From NCBI GenBank assembly GCA_003344405.1, contig NOWV01000002.1:496001-560000 (forward strand): DNA of 64,000 nucleotides, written 5' to 3'. Position numbers and translations under genes: made by a program. This document shows, piece after piece, positions 11,835-23,800 of this stretch; the stretch's first letter is position 1, and the number at the start of each line of letters is the position of its first letter. The notes under the pieces were generated by a model. The model did not search any database and was not told the DNA's origin. It saw nothing but the letters and a program-made list of their open reading frames with translations. This stretch comes from Trichoplax sp. H2. Its lineage: Eukaryota; Placozoa; Uniplacotomia; Trichoplacea.

Positions 11835-14800
11835 CTAATAATTGGAAGAGTAAGATTTTATGTATAATGAATATCTTTGAGCTATAAAATAAATGTACAA
11901 GGTAGAAGAATTTCTCACCTCCGATCCTACACGAGCAGTAAATCTGTTTCTAACGTCAGAATCATAGCCCTGCTTGAAATCAACTTCGCTAGGATGGACT
12001 AATTGCGGATCGTTAATTGACGTAGACGCTTTTCTAGAAGATAAAAGATAGGACCTCATATAAGAGAAGAGTCACAATAAACATTGAAAAATTGATGTGA
12101 AGATTAATGTGACCGAATGCAAATCTTTCGAAAGACTCTTCTATTAAGGACATTTAAAGTAGACACTTACAAATTTTCTGCTTCAGCTAGCATATTGCGT
12201 TTTTTCGCACTATAATTCAGCGTGCCACCTATCGTTATGGTGTTATTGGCTTAGGATTAAATTTTCTCAAATACTTATGTGTAGTATTCTTTACTACTAA
12301 CCTCTTGCAGCATCAACAAGGTACAATGCTACAGCAGCAATAAGTGCAACTAATAGCAAAAAGGAAAGAGGTTACACTTGAAAATTTTCATATCGAAACT
12401 TAATTCCCTTTATGTTAGTTATATCACCGATGAGTTATATAGTAACTTACTGCTTAAACAGCCTCCGAAAAAAACTTCTAAGAACAGATAGCCTTTCGAA
12501 TCGACAATATCCCCAGCAACTATAGCAACAACGGCCAATCCAAGATTTTGTATAGCTTGCATGCTATCAGGAGAAATTTTATTTTTATCAATGTACAAAT
12601 GCAACAAGAAATTAAATATAGATTCAGAGTACGATTTAAGATTATTACATGTTAGAACCTACATTCCGTAAGCAGTTCCTAACTGATGCTCTGGTATAAC
12701 ATATGCTACCATGGGCCATAATGCACAAGCAAGTAAAGAATAAGCTAAGCCCATGGTAACCATAGCAATATAAGGATTTAAGAATGTAAAAGCCATCAGC
12801 ATGTGGCTCCCAAGAGTTGCAACAACGCCCAAGATAACTGCGATTTAATGATTAAATTAACAACCAGATTAGAATTAAATAAAGGAAATTTCAATCTATT
12901 ATTTATGTTTGATTTTCTTCGGATTCATCTTTACCCCAATATAAATTGCGACCCACTTTATCCACAAGAATACCAAAAATGGGGGACATAAATGCTGATA
13001 GGAGGTACACAATACTATCGCGGTAGAATATTACGATTATAATATTAATATCAATTTGGTTATGAAAAGGTACTCTTATTCTTATTATGTACCTGTTTAC
13101 CGCACTTGCAGCAGCGGGGTCTAGGCCAAATCTTTCTTCAAAAAATACTCTTTAACAATCAAAGTATGGAGAAAATTATAAAAATCTTTTAAGTATTGAT
13201 AATCATTACCGAGAAATTACGCAGTTGAATAATTATAATTCACCATCAGTTTATATACGCAATAACTTACAATCCTAAGCTTATGAAAGGAAATACTGTT
13301 ACGTAGTACGCGACACAAATAATAAACATAAGCCATATCTGTAAAGAGAAATCTTTTACATCCAGAAGACTGACTTTTTCTCCTGAAAAAAGACCAATCC
13401 AATAGTATATGATTACTTGATGTTAATAACAAAAGGTAAATTTTCTGAAAGTTGTTATACCAACCAGTCTTTTCATCATCTTTTCCAAGTAATCTATTTG
13501 CTCTCTTGTCGTAATAAGCCAGAAGGACAGCACAAAATAGTGACAATATGCAAAAAGCGCATCCTAGAGAGTAAAAACATAAGGTTGTTGCTTATCATTC
13601 GTAAGCTGTGAGTAGTGACACTAGCGGTGAGCCATAGAGTTGAAGTAATTTATTGGCTCATAAAAAAGGCAGTTAAGTCTGCTACGTACCAAACCATAAT
13701 GTAGCACCTAAACATTGGTAACCCGATAAGTAATTGTTCAACCAACGATAAATTGGTCCCATGATGTTTATATTGACCGTACTACCCTACATTGTAGCAT
13801 TAACATATAATTGTAAAATAAATTCAATTTTTATGTAACTAAGGAAAGTATCCTGATAATTTCTACAAAAATGAATAAAGTTATTACCACTCGAGAGAAA
13901 CTGAGCTGCAAACCAAAAACCATATTTAACTCTTTGCCTTTAAACCAACTAACTGCATAGGTATTTTGGCCCACTGCTAAGGATTCTCCACCAATTCTAG
14001 ATTACGGAAAAAAAATTTAATCTGCTTAAGATCTAGATCGTTACTTGTGATTCACTTGGTAGCTTAAATTGTCTATACATTTTGAAATAATTTCCGATAG
14101 TACAATTTAAGACTTATGGTGATGCAGTGCGTTTTTTGTTTTATAAATAAATTTTAAAATTACTGTTAGAATAAAAATGTCAATATATAGTTTCCTATTA
14201 ATGGGAGCAAAATTTCGTGCAGCGACAGAATATAGGTACTGAATGACCTATTTATCGAAAATTGATGTCGTTTACAGCAAAGTCTTACCCAAATACAAAT
14301 CTTCCAACACACATTAGCCAATATTTATCCAGTTGAGCACCTATAGCAAATATGATCTGTACAGATACATGATATAGATAAAATACATGATGTTAATTCT
14401 TTTAAATCATGAAACTGGAATGATTAAATTATATTATTAGAGTATACATTTATGACTGTCTTGGTCGTCTATGCATTTTTAAGTAATCTATCAGAAATGA
14501 TGATATGTAAGCTAAAGGCAATTAACAATTAACTGTTAACGTACTTGACCAACTAATACGAAAAGGGCGAATACAATGGTTCCAAACCTACAATAAGATA
14601 GGACATTTTCATACTTAAATGCAAGATCAGTGACAGCCAAGATATATAAATTAAATTACAGTAGTATCAAATCATTCCAAAACTACTTAACAGTACTATT
14701 ACTGATTTAGTTAATTGGAATATTTGGGAAGATTATTGCAGCTATTTTACAAGATATAAGCTAATGCTGATCTACGCGTATTAATCGATAGTAAATGAGA

Positions 14801-16113
14801 ATGTAGGCTTAAGCTATTATCATTCTATTATTTTTTCGATTTTCTAGTTATATACTGTATGATATAGTGATTACATATTACTAAAAAGGATTAATCACAT
14901 TCTGTTGCTACTAAGCGGATATTATAGATATAATAACCTCAGTCCTAAAAAGGTATCGAGTAAGTAACCACCAAAGAAGCAAAGAACAACATTAGGCCAT
15001 GAATATAAAGAATATAAAAGTTCATAGTTGGCAGCATTAACCCGCATATCCTATCCATATAAATTATTTGAAATGAGAATACAAGCAATTTGTGTTAGTT
15101 CAACGCTTACCGCAAGCGTGTTCGATTATAGAATTTAAGAAAAAGTTTCCATACCGTTTCAATTTGCTTCTCTAATGCAGCAGGATTATCGTAGACGAAG
15201 TAACTGCCTGTTATTATGGGAGAAAGTTGATATTATTATTTAATAAGTCACTTTATTTTTATCATTTACTCCATGCGGCAATCGATTAGATACGTAGATG
15301 TAATGCAAAACGCTATATGCAATCTACACTCTACCGTAGTCTCTATCCATTACACTAAAGGCTAATTGATTGCGATTTACCTAATAGTATTCTTAATGAT
15401 TAGTCTATCTTGGTGTGATGAATATTATTACTGTATACTGTAATTTGGTATGCTATAAGGTACCTCTGTTAATACTGTACCTTTCTTATAGGCGGTACAA
15501 TAATGTGTGCATTAAATTACAATATTATGCAGGACTCTCTAGTGGTTGACTGTCGCCTCAGCGACTAAAGACGTATCATTCTTTTCTTTCCTTGAATACT
15601 AATAGTCATCAAGATTGACTGGATCTGTATTCTTCGATCAATCTAACGCTATGACTGATAGTAAGTAATAATACGATCAGAATGAGACAATGTTTGTACT
15701 TGTCACTGAGGCGACGGCGACATTGCTTCCATAATGATTGGACTATCTCGTTACTACTAAGCACATCGATTGTAATGTACGTACTATATGTATAAGTTTA
15801 AAATGTTTTTATGATAATCCTTTTACGATTATACGAATCAACATTTCTCCCACGGTATACACTATGCTCCATTTCGTATCATTGGTATATCGATATAGTA
15901 GTATACATAGAGTACGATTTTGCTAGAATCGGTAGATATCTTACCGAAACTTAGAAAGCACATTAAAATTAAAACCAAATAACGATGTAATGCACGTCGA
16001 GGATCGCAAGCCATGGTGGCCCCACAACCCGTCAATTCCTCAGTTAATGGTTGTTCATCGGTGGTAGTATTGCCTTGAGTTTGTATCAATGGAGTATTCT
16101 CATCGATAGCCAT
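11835..16113 (-). CDS. MFSD1: MFSD1 lysosomal major-facilitator transporter
   Basis: Sixteen coding exons with consistent phases give about 537 residues: 15945-16113, 15155-15207, 14938-15050, 14545-14587, 14289-14356, 13888-13996, 13690-13786, 13465-13563, 13271-13382, 13093-13149, 12935-13014, 12663-12837, 12451-12563, 12302-12349, 12171-12228 and 11835-12054. Matches to human MFSD1 run end to end, including YDNPAAL, LYSWPNVVLCFFGG, GESLAVGQNTYAVSWFKGKE, ACALWPMVAYVIPEHQLGTA, QNLGLAVVAIVAG, DSKGYLFLEVFF and GGTLNYSAKKR. Human MFSD1 is a 12-helix lysosomal dipeptide uniporter that needs GLMP as accessory subunit. An acidic dileucine sorting signal, ENTPLI (residues 5-10), sits in the N-terminus as in human, supporting lysosomal targeting. 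The C-terminal tail (last exon) is longer than in human and partly unmatched. It diverges from the SLC19 gene. Confidence 0.95.
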
Positions 16114-16279
16114 GATGAGAATGAGTATGAATTAATTGCAATGGAAAGACAGAGTGATTTAATGAATTATAAATAAATATCAATGCAAGGAGAAGATGGC
16201 CACAAAGTGATTTTGACCGCAATGATAGACTAGTCGAGTCGACGTTTTGCTTTCATCCATACAGGACCACAGCCTCATC

Positions 16280-16370
16280 TACAGTGCACTACTGTACAGT
16301 GTACAGTAGATTCGTGACGAATGAGCTGATGGTACTGTACAGTGTACAGTACACTGTACTGTACTGTATG
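16280..16370. repeat. Palindromic GTACAGTGTACAGTA cluster
   Basis: Two blocks of ACTGTACAGTGTACAGTA separated by a unique spacer (about 16305-16330). The second block continues into ACACTGTACTGTACTGTA. The units are self-complementary and match clusters near 1107, 5085 and 62485. Confidence 0.65.
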
Positions 16371-16838
16371 ACTGGTGTCAATTTTTAGCGATACTGTCCA
16401 AAGCCAAGGACGGTATTCAGTTGATACAATCACTTGTATAGCGTAGTAATGTTTACGTAGGTCGAGAACTATGGTAGACAAAGCCGTGTGAAGCCGGGGT
16501 CACATGACGCTCACCAGGCTGTCGCATCACTTGCATAGGCTACAGTAGCAGTAGTGTATCATGGACTTCGAACCAGGGACTTTATCCGCTAGTAGGACAT
16601 TGCTAGTGAACGATGGTTTCTAGTCCTTCTTTCGTTGGCTAAATTAGCGATTCTACTGTAGGTCTGGCAGACATTAGCCATCGCTATCACAGAACCATTC
16701 TATTCATAATATCTTTTACGGTAATGGTAACCCTCGCCCTGGTACCTTTTCGTTAGTACCTCTTTTACTTTGCACCTGGCGTTTCCTAGTCGTTACGCAA
16801 TTTTACTGTCTACAGTATAAACTAGTAAAGGAAACTTG

Positions 16839-17360
16839 CAGCATCAACGACCAAATGCAGTCCTGTATATCTGTCCAGTAGTCCATGCTTAGAGTGCCAT
16901 GTCTAGTCGTCCACTTGTCCATCGGGAGAATGTTGAGTGAGCACTGAGCAGCATCAACGACCAAATGCAGTCCTGTATATCTGTCCAGTAGTCCATGCTT
17001 AGAGTGCCATGTCTAGTCGTCCACTTGTCCATCGGAAGAATGTTGAGTGAACAGCATCAACGACCAAATGCAGTCCTGTATATCTGTACAGTAGTCCATG
17101 CCTATAGTGCCATGTCTAGTCGTCCACTTGTCCATCGGAAGAATGTTGAGTGAACAGCATCAACGACCAAATGCAGTCCTGTATATCTGTCCAGTAGTCC
17201 ATGCCTAGAATGCCATGTCTAGTCGTCCACTTGTCCATCGGAAGAATGTTGAGTGAGCAGCATCAACAACCAAATCCAGTCCTGTATATCTGTCCAGCAG
17301 TCCATGCTTAGAGTGCCGTGTCTAGTCGTCCACTTGTCCATCGGGAGAATGTTGAGCGAG
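16839..17360. repeat. Minisatellite, five copies of a 103-110 bp unit
   Basis: Copies start with CAGCATCAACGACCAAATGC at 16839, 16949, 17052, 17155 and 17258 (the last has CAACAACC). Spacing is 110, 103, 103 and 103 bp because the first copy carries an extra GCACTGA-type insertion at its junction. Each unit contains CCTGTATATCTGTCCAGTAG and CTAGTCGTCCACTTGTCCAT and ends GAATGTTGAGTGA. Copies differ at only a few bases, implying recent expansion or ongoing homogenisation. GC content is visibly higher than the surroundings. No long open frame spans it. Confidence 0.95.
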
Positions 17361-17721
17361 CCCCCCTCCCCCCTCCCCCTGTGTAGTACTAAAACAAATG
17401 GACGCGTTTGACTGTATACTGTACACTACAGTAAAACACTTGTATAAGACCAGCGACTACTAGAAGTCCATCATGTACTGTGCAGCAAAATTGATTGCCA
17501 GCCATGCTAAAGTAAACAACTTAATCATTTGATCATAGCTAGAAACTATGGCAATATCGATCCAACAGCAAGATGTAATAGTTATGAAAAGTGATGATTA
17601 AACTACAACATACGCACGTATACGAGTAGAATACTGGAAGACTATCCAAAAAAAAAGAGCTTATTGATCAATACCGGTTTCCCTTTAGTCGTAAAATTAC
17701 ACATCAACTAGGCTGGAAAGG

Positions 17722-19398
17722 ATGATTCAATCATGGGTTAAAGTCACTATAACATTATGCCTTTATGGCTTCTTTAAAGAGATGAAACCATCTGAGCCGT
17801 TTTTAACACCTTTTCTCAAAGGGTTGAGTAATAATTTAACTGAGAATGACTTAGAGCAAATTTATCCTGTTTGGACATACAGTTATCTAGGCATGTTAGC
17901 CATCGCTCTGTTAGTCACCGATTTAGCTCGTTATAAACCGATTATTATCATTGAGGCGTTAGCTTACTTGGCTACTCGTATCATTTTGTTAGCTGGCCAT
18001 AGTGTGCCTATAATGCAACTAATGCAGTTTGCTTATGGCATAGCGACCGCAACTGAAATTGCATACTATGCTTATATATATGCTGCAGTCTCATCGCAAC
18101 ATTATCAAAAAGTAACCAGTTATACACGCATGGCTGTATTATGTGGTAGATCATCGGCAGGTTTTATTGGCCAACTATTAGTATCATTGCATGTAGCCAA
18201 TCTTTACGCTCTCAATGTTATTGCTACCTGTAGCGTTTGTATTGCACTGGTATTAGCTGTATTACTTCCAAAGATTCATCCTAATGATTTGCAATCAAAC
18301 CAAGATCCACCCCTAATGGTATCCATTAATAATCGTGCCCTAGAAACTGAGAGTCGACATGATAATAGTCATCAACAACATCAAGATTCCAAAGTAGACA
18401 ATCGTGTTAATACGGCGATGTTTTCACAAAGTAAGCCGCAAGATACTGACAACAACACTACTTCTTTAATCAAGGATAATAATGAAGATGAAAACATACC
18501 TAGAGGATGGAAGCAGCAAATAACCCATTTTACTTGCACCTTGACCAATCAAATTGCCTATATCTACTCCAATCATTGCATATTGCGATGGTCTCTTTGG
18601 TGGGCATTAGCTACATGTGGTGAATTACTTGTAGGCAACTATGTAGAAAATTTATGGGACGTTATCTATCCCGCCCGTTATCATAATGAAGATGTCTATA
18701 ATGGCCTAGTTTTGGCTGTTGCAACCTTGTTGGGAGCTGGTGCTGCACTAGCTTTAGCATATGTAAAATTTGATTGGGGCTTTTTCGGTGAGCTAACGGC
18801 TGGTATTGTATCTGCCATCGATGGCGTTTTACTATTAATTATGGCATTAACCAATCAAATTTGGCTATGCTATGGCTGCTATGTCATATTTCGTACCTCG
18901 TATGCCTTATTAATTACGATCGCAAGGTAATTAAATTGATCTACATCTACTTTCTGCTTACCCTCAGCTATAAAGTTCAATAGCATACTAATGACTAATT
19001 TAACTTATACTGTATTGAACTAATTGCATGATATCTGAAACATAATTAATTTTGATTCCATTATCTGATCTTCTTTTAGTCTACAGATTGTGAACGAAAT
19101 TAAAAGAAATTGCTATGGATTAGTCTTTGGTATAAATATGTTTCTAGCATTGAGTCTTCAAACTATACTCCAAGCGGTCATACAAGGTTACAAAGTACAT
19201 GTCGTTCATCAATTTTATACGTATTCTGCCTACTTTGGTCTTCTTGGATTAGCGTTTACTGCTGTTGGAGCTTACAAAATTGGTAAGTTAGGATGGAGAA
19301 AAAGCTGGCAATTCTCAAAGCTAAAGTATATTCAACGAGCGTCTGGCAATGAATCTGTTTCAACAATTGATAATAATAACGATATTGACAGAGTTTAA
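17722..19398 (+). CDS. SLC19-family folate/thiamine-type carrier
   Basis: Two exons, 17722-18926 and 19080-19398 (phase 2 junction), encode about 507 residues; human SLC19A1-3 are 496-591. The start shows the family pattern CLYGFFKEMKPSEPFLTPFL in the first membrane helix, followed by IYPVWTYSYL and ATEIAYYAYIYAAVSSQHYQ, all hallmarks of the reduced-folate/thiamine carriers. A long hydrophilic loop (about residues 190-265) separates the two six-helix halves, as in the family. The second half carries the YNGLVLAVATLLGAGAAL and YGLVFGINMFLALSLQTILQ segments. These carriers move folates or thiamine across the plasma membrane; I cannot tell the substrate from sequence alone. The ATG chosen is the first in frame and just precedes conserved helix 1. 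Confidence 0.94.
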
Positions 19399-20869
19399 CA
19401 AAAATTTTTTTCTGTATTCATTTTATCAAAACTCATAAGCAACACTTTGCTAAATAACTACGCGTCCACATGAAATAAATGTAAAATAAAAATTTTGTAT
19501 GTTAGTGTTATTAATAAAGTACGGTAAAAAGGTTATATTATCGTATTGATTAGCATGAATTCAGTTGTAACACATTTACTGCTTTAGTTATGTATCTTGA
19601 AATCATTTAGTTAAACTTCAATTTTCATAAACTGTCAATTTATTAGGAATATTTAGTTATTGAACTGGCTGTCTTTATGATCATAGGCCTAGCGTACTAT
19701 AATTTAATGATACAGTTTCATATGTACCCATATATACTCGTATATAGGTTGAAATACGTTAACTGATTATATTTCATGTAATTAAATATTTTCGAGCTTT
19801 TTTTCGCTGATTTAGCAAGGGCAAACATGATTTTAATAATCTAAATTATCTTACACGATCACTGTGCGTTAAACACATTGTAGTTTAACATTGAAGATTT
19901 TATTTTTAGAATAAAGTCAAAGGATAAATATATCAGTGTGCTACGTTTGCAAATATTAAACTATGAAAGAATAGCTAAAAGTAATAATATTTCGCCACAC
20001 ATTCAATTTTTTTACAATTTTTGGCATATTTTTAACTTTTTTAATGCTGTATAGAAAAATTTACTCAAATTTCGAATATATGTAAAATTGTTTATTCAAT
20101 TGCTTTAACTCGATTAATTTTAAACAATAGCATAATAAAGCTATGATTGTTTTTGTTACAAAATTAGTGATGCTAATACAATTTCTATATTATAAGCTAA
20201 ATGCAAAGTTTAACCCATTTTGTTACGACTATGATAGTATGTCCACTTAAGCATAAGATTTGCACTACATAAGTCTATTCTGTTACAGAATAGAAGAGTT
20301 TCGAAAACGTAACAGCAATACAAATTGAAATTAGTCTATTCTATAATCTTATTTTCAAGGCATAATACAATGTATAATAATGAAAGTCTAGTCTGTAATA
20401 GAAGGACACTAAAATAAAATTTATCACCATACTAATATAATCATTACCTATAACATTGAGAGCACCAACAAAATGATAAAAACTAACATTACTTTTTGTT
20501 ATGCATTCTTAATCGACATTGACACATATTTACTACCGTTTGACAGAATATAAGAACTAAAATTTATCACCTTACTAACGTAATTATTATTTAAGACATT
20601 GTAAGCATCAGCAGGATAATAAAGACAAACACTAGTTTGTGTTATTCTTTTTTAAAAGAGTTTAAAAGAATGCTAAGCAACATTATTTCTATGGTTGCGA
20701 TTTTAATTAAGCTGCAATATTTTAGTGAAGTAGGGCAGCGAGATACTAAAAAATTGCGATTGTAGCATCTATCGAGATTGGAATACCCGTATATGATTAC
20801 GTATACTATCGTTCAAATTAAAGCTTAGTTATTTTGTCGTATACCGCTTCAACCACGCTTTAGATACGC
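19399..20869. other. Intergenic region, nothing recognised
   Basis: Very AT-rich sequence between the converging SLC19-type gene and SHIP-like copy C. Two weakly similar stretches (about 20355-20480 and 20500-20640) both contain a TTTATCACC-ATACTAA/CTTACTAA core and look like a degenerate duplication. No open frame of interest. Confidence 0.45.
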
Positions 20870-23800
20870 TCACATCAATCGATTAGGGATAGTATTGCAT
20901 TTGATTGAGATACTGTAAAAGGAAGTTTGAGGATGTATTAATAGACAATATTGCTGCAAGTCTGATCTAAATCTTAATATAAAATTATATAACAAATATT
21001 TTATACTACAGAATAACTGTACACGTATTACTGTCATAATTGATCCATGATAATTGCAGATATAAAGCAGACTTACTCCATGGTACCGATTTCGTCGTCA
21101 TATTGCCTAACCTTCTCCGACAAAACACTGTATCTGCCAAATTGAATTTTTACCAATTGGAAGACTGCACTACCTGTAAATATTATTTAGATTAAAATAA
21201 GCTAATCCCATTGAATAGCAATTAATACAGTAGTTATCTATGATACTATATCCATTAAAAATTACTCAATTAGTAGATCATTCTTATTAATTTCATTCTT
21301 TACCAAAATAATCCTTTTGGTGTAATTTACTATTGACACTGTGGATAGCTACAATCAATAACTGTTGTTTCAACGAGATTTGGCTTCCATAGATAGGGAC
21401 TTTTAGCTATTATCAAATAAGAAAATGTAAGCTATTAGGGTTGAAAAGCTACATTGGAGAAGCTCAAAAGTTCTTAATACAGCATCATGAATTCCATCTC
21501 AAAATGTACGGGTGTATTATGTCAGTAATTGGTACCGCTAGATCAAGATGAATATCGAAAAAGATTAAATTGGAGTCTATTATTATTTTTGATAGGCAAA
21601 ACATGCTATACCCTTTCAATTCATCTTGTAATAATTATTTATCGCTTGATAAATTCTACTGAAATATCGATACCTGCTTAACAGGACTATTTTCATGATT
21701 TGACCAATGGCATGAAACCCTATCATTAGTGATATGTGTTGCATTACCACTGTTGAAAGATTGATCTTGGCTTGTATTTGTTGACTCACTAAAAGTTACT
21801 TGACTATTCTCTATTAAAATGATTGAAATGTAGAAAAAAGCATATATTATTGGTACGACCGAACTCATTTGAATAACGATTAATGTGATTAGAATGTGAT
21901 ATTTTAATTATATAGGATTAAATAAAAGAATTCGTTAAATTAATGTGCTATCTTAATTCTACTGAAGTAACGAACAGTAAATTAACAGAAATTGATATAA
22001 ATTTTGTTAATGAACTTCCATATTGTACTTTGAATATGGTCAAGGATAGTTATGGTTTATAATAATTTAATTGATAGACCTGTTAGATCTAATCAATTAC
22101 CGTTACATCCTATAATATATGCCTTGATTTGGATCTTAATGTTTTTTTCTTGGCGCTTAGTGCTAAACTGTTAGATTGATAAATTAAATTAAGATAAAGA
22201 AATTGTGAAATGGTTCAAAAGTTCATGAACTGTCAATTTACATGTATCGTACTTAAGTACGGATCCATATTGAAATAGTATAAGGCAGTTAATATCACTG
22301 ACTATTGTGCATATTTTTTGCTTAAGTTAATTAAAGTATAGAGTAATATAGTAATTACCGTAGTTTCGATTTCTGCAATTTCAAGATTTACATAAGCACG
22401 ACTCTCTATAAAGATTACAATGGATTTTTAATCTGTTAAATTCAAGATCAATAATAATAATAATTGTGTAATCAGATACAGGTATTTATAATTTATAGAT
22501 TGACTAATTTTACTTTAGTAATGGATATACATGTAAAATTAGCTATATAGCTATGAATGTTATCGGTATTGGTACTGATTCAAGCCTAATTCTGGTATAT
22601 TTCAACTTTGATGTAGGTATAAGATAGAAGTTGATCCTGGCATATTACCTTCATCTTTAGGCGTTTTAAGTAGGAATGACGAAAATACTGGCCGTCGATT
22701 AATACCATAACTAACATCTGGACAGCCTAATTTTTTAGACAGGAATTGGTGATCAAAATTGCTTTTTTTATCAACTTAAGTATCCAGATTGAAGCTGTTG
22801 TTAGACAAACCATAAATTGTATTGCTGATCGCACCATTCATGTAGCCTTTCTTATACAGAACTCTTCCACCATACCATGCCTCAGGAGTATTCTTTAAAA
22901 GTATGATTAAACCCATATGATAATTAATGAAGTACAAAAATGTAGGTATGTAATAATATGATAAGCGATGATACTGCTACATACAAATATCATAATAATG
23001 AGTTGTTTCACGGTTAATGATCAAAGTTATTATCATAGTGAGTTATCAAAGTAATATTTGACCTACGAGCTTGTCTTTACTTTCGGCTGCAGTTGCAGGA
23101 AAATTACATTCAGCCTCATCTAAGGTTTAATAGCCAAAAGATCAGCGAGTATTTAAAAAACTTTATCATTACTACTAAAGTATACCTATAACGATTAACC
23201 TACCGAAACTTGGTAATGCAACTGGCATTACTTTTTTAAGTTTATCTCTCATTTGCCAAACTCGGATAAGATGACTTAATTCTCTTGATGGATCAACTCC
23301 CTGTTTTAATCGGTTTCAAAGGCAATTAATATCATTCTTTAAGTTTATCTTTTCAGATTGCTACACATTAACAGCGTTATCGATCGACGTAGATATAGTA
23401 GTGATATATGTATAGGATTAGAAATGAACAGCCAGCTCGTTAATTACCATTTCAACTTTAGCACAACTTTGAGTAATATCTCCTAATATAAAGATATGGT
23501 GGAATTGTTGCGTTACATCATAAATAGGAATGCCATTACCATCAAACTTGATCTTTTTTAGTACATCCATTACGTCTTGTTTGACTCTGAATAGAAGTAA
23601 AATAAACGTTATTTCTATTATTTTATTGATGAGCCGCTGTTTTTTGATCAATTTATGTTCCTGAAAGCAGTATCATGCTGTTATCTAGGTATGACTTAAT
23701 TAGAACTGCAGTCCATATAGCTATAAAAATGGCAACATACGTACACGTCACTATGAATATGTTGGTTAGTGTCGCAAACTAGCTCTATGACAAGACAACG

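Larger units (their letters stand above)
16114..17721. promoter_or_regulatory. Divergent region between MFSD1 and SLC19-type carrier
   Basis: Both neighbours start from this 1.6 kb region, so it should contain both promoters (layout inference). It is dominated by a palindromic GTACAGTGTACAGTA cluster and a 5-copy minisatellite, listed separately. A short C-rich run (about 17360-17378) directly follows the last minisatellite copy. No core promoter element can be assigned. Confidence 0.5.
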
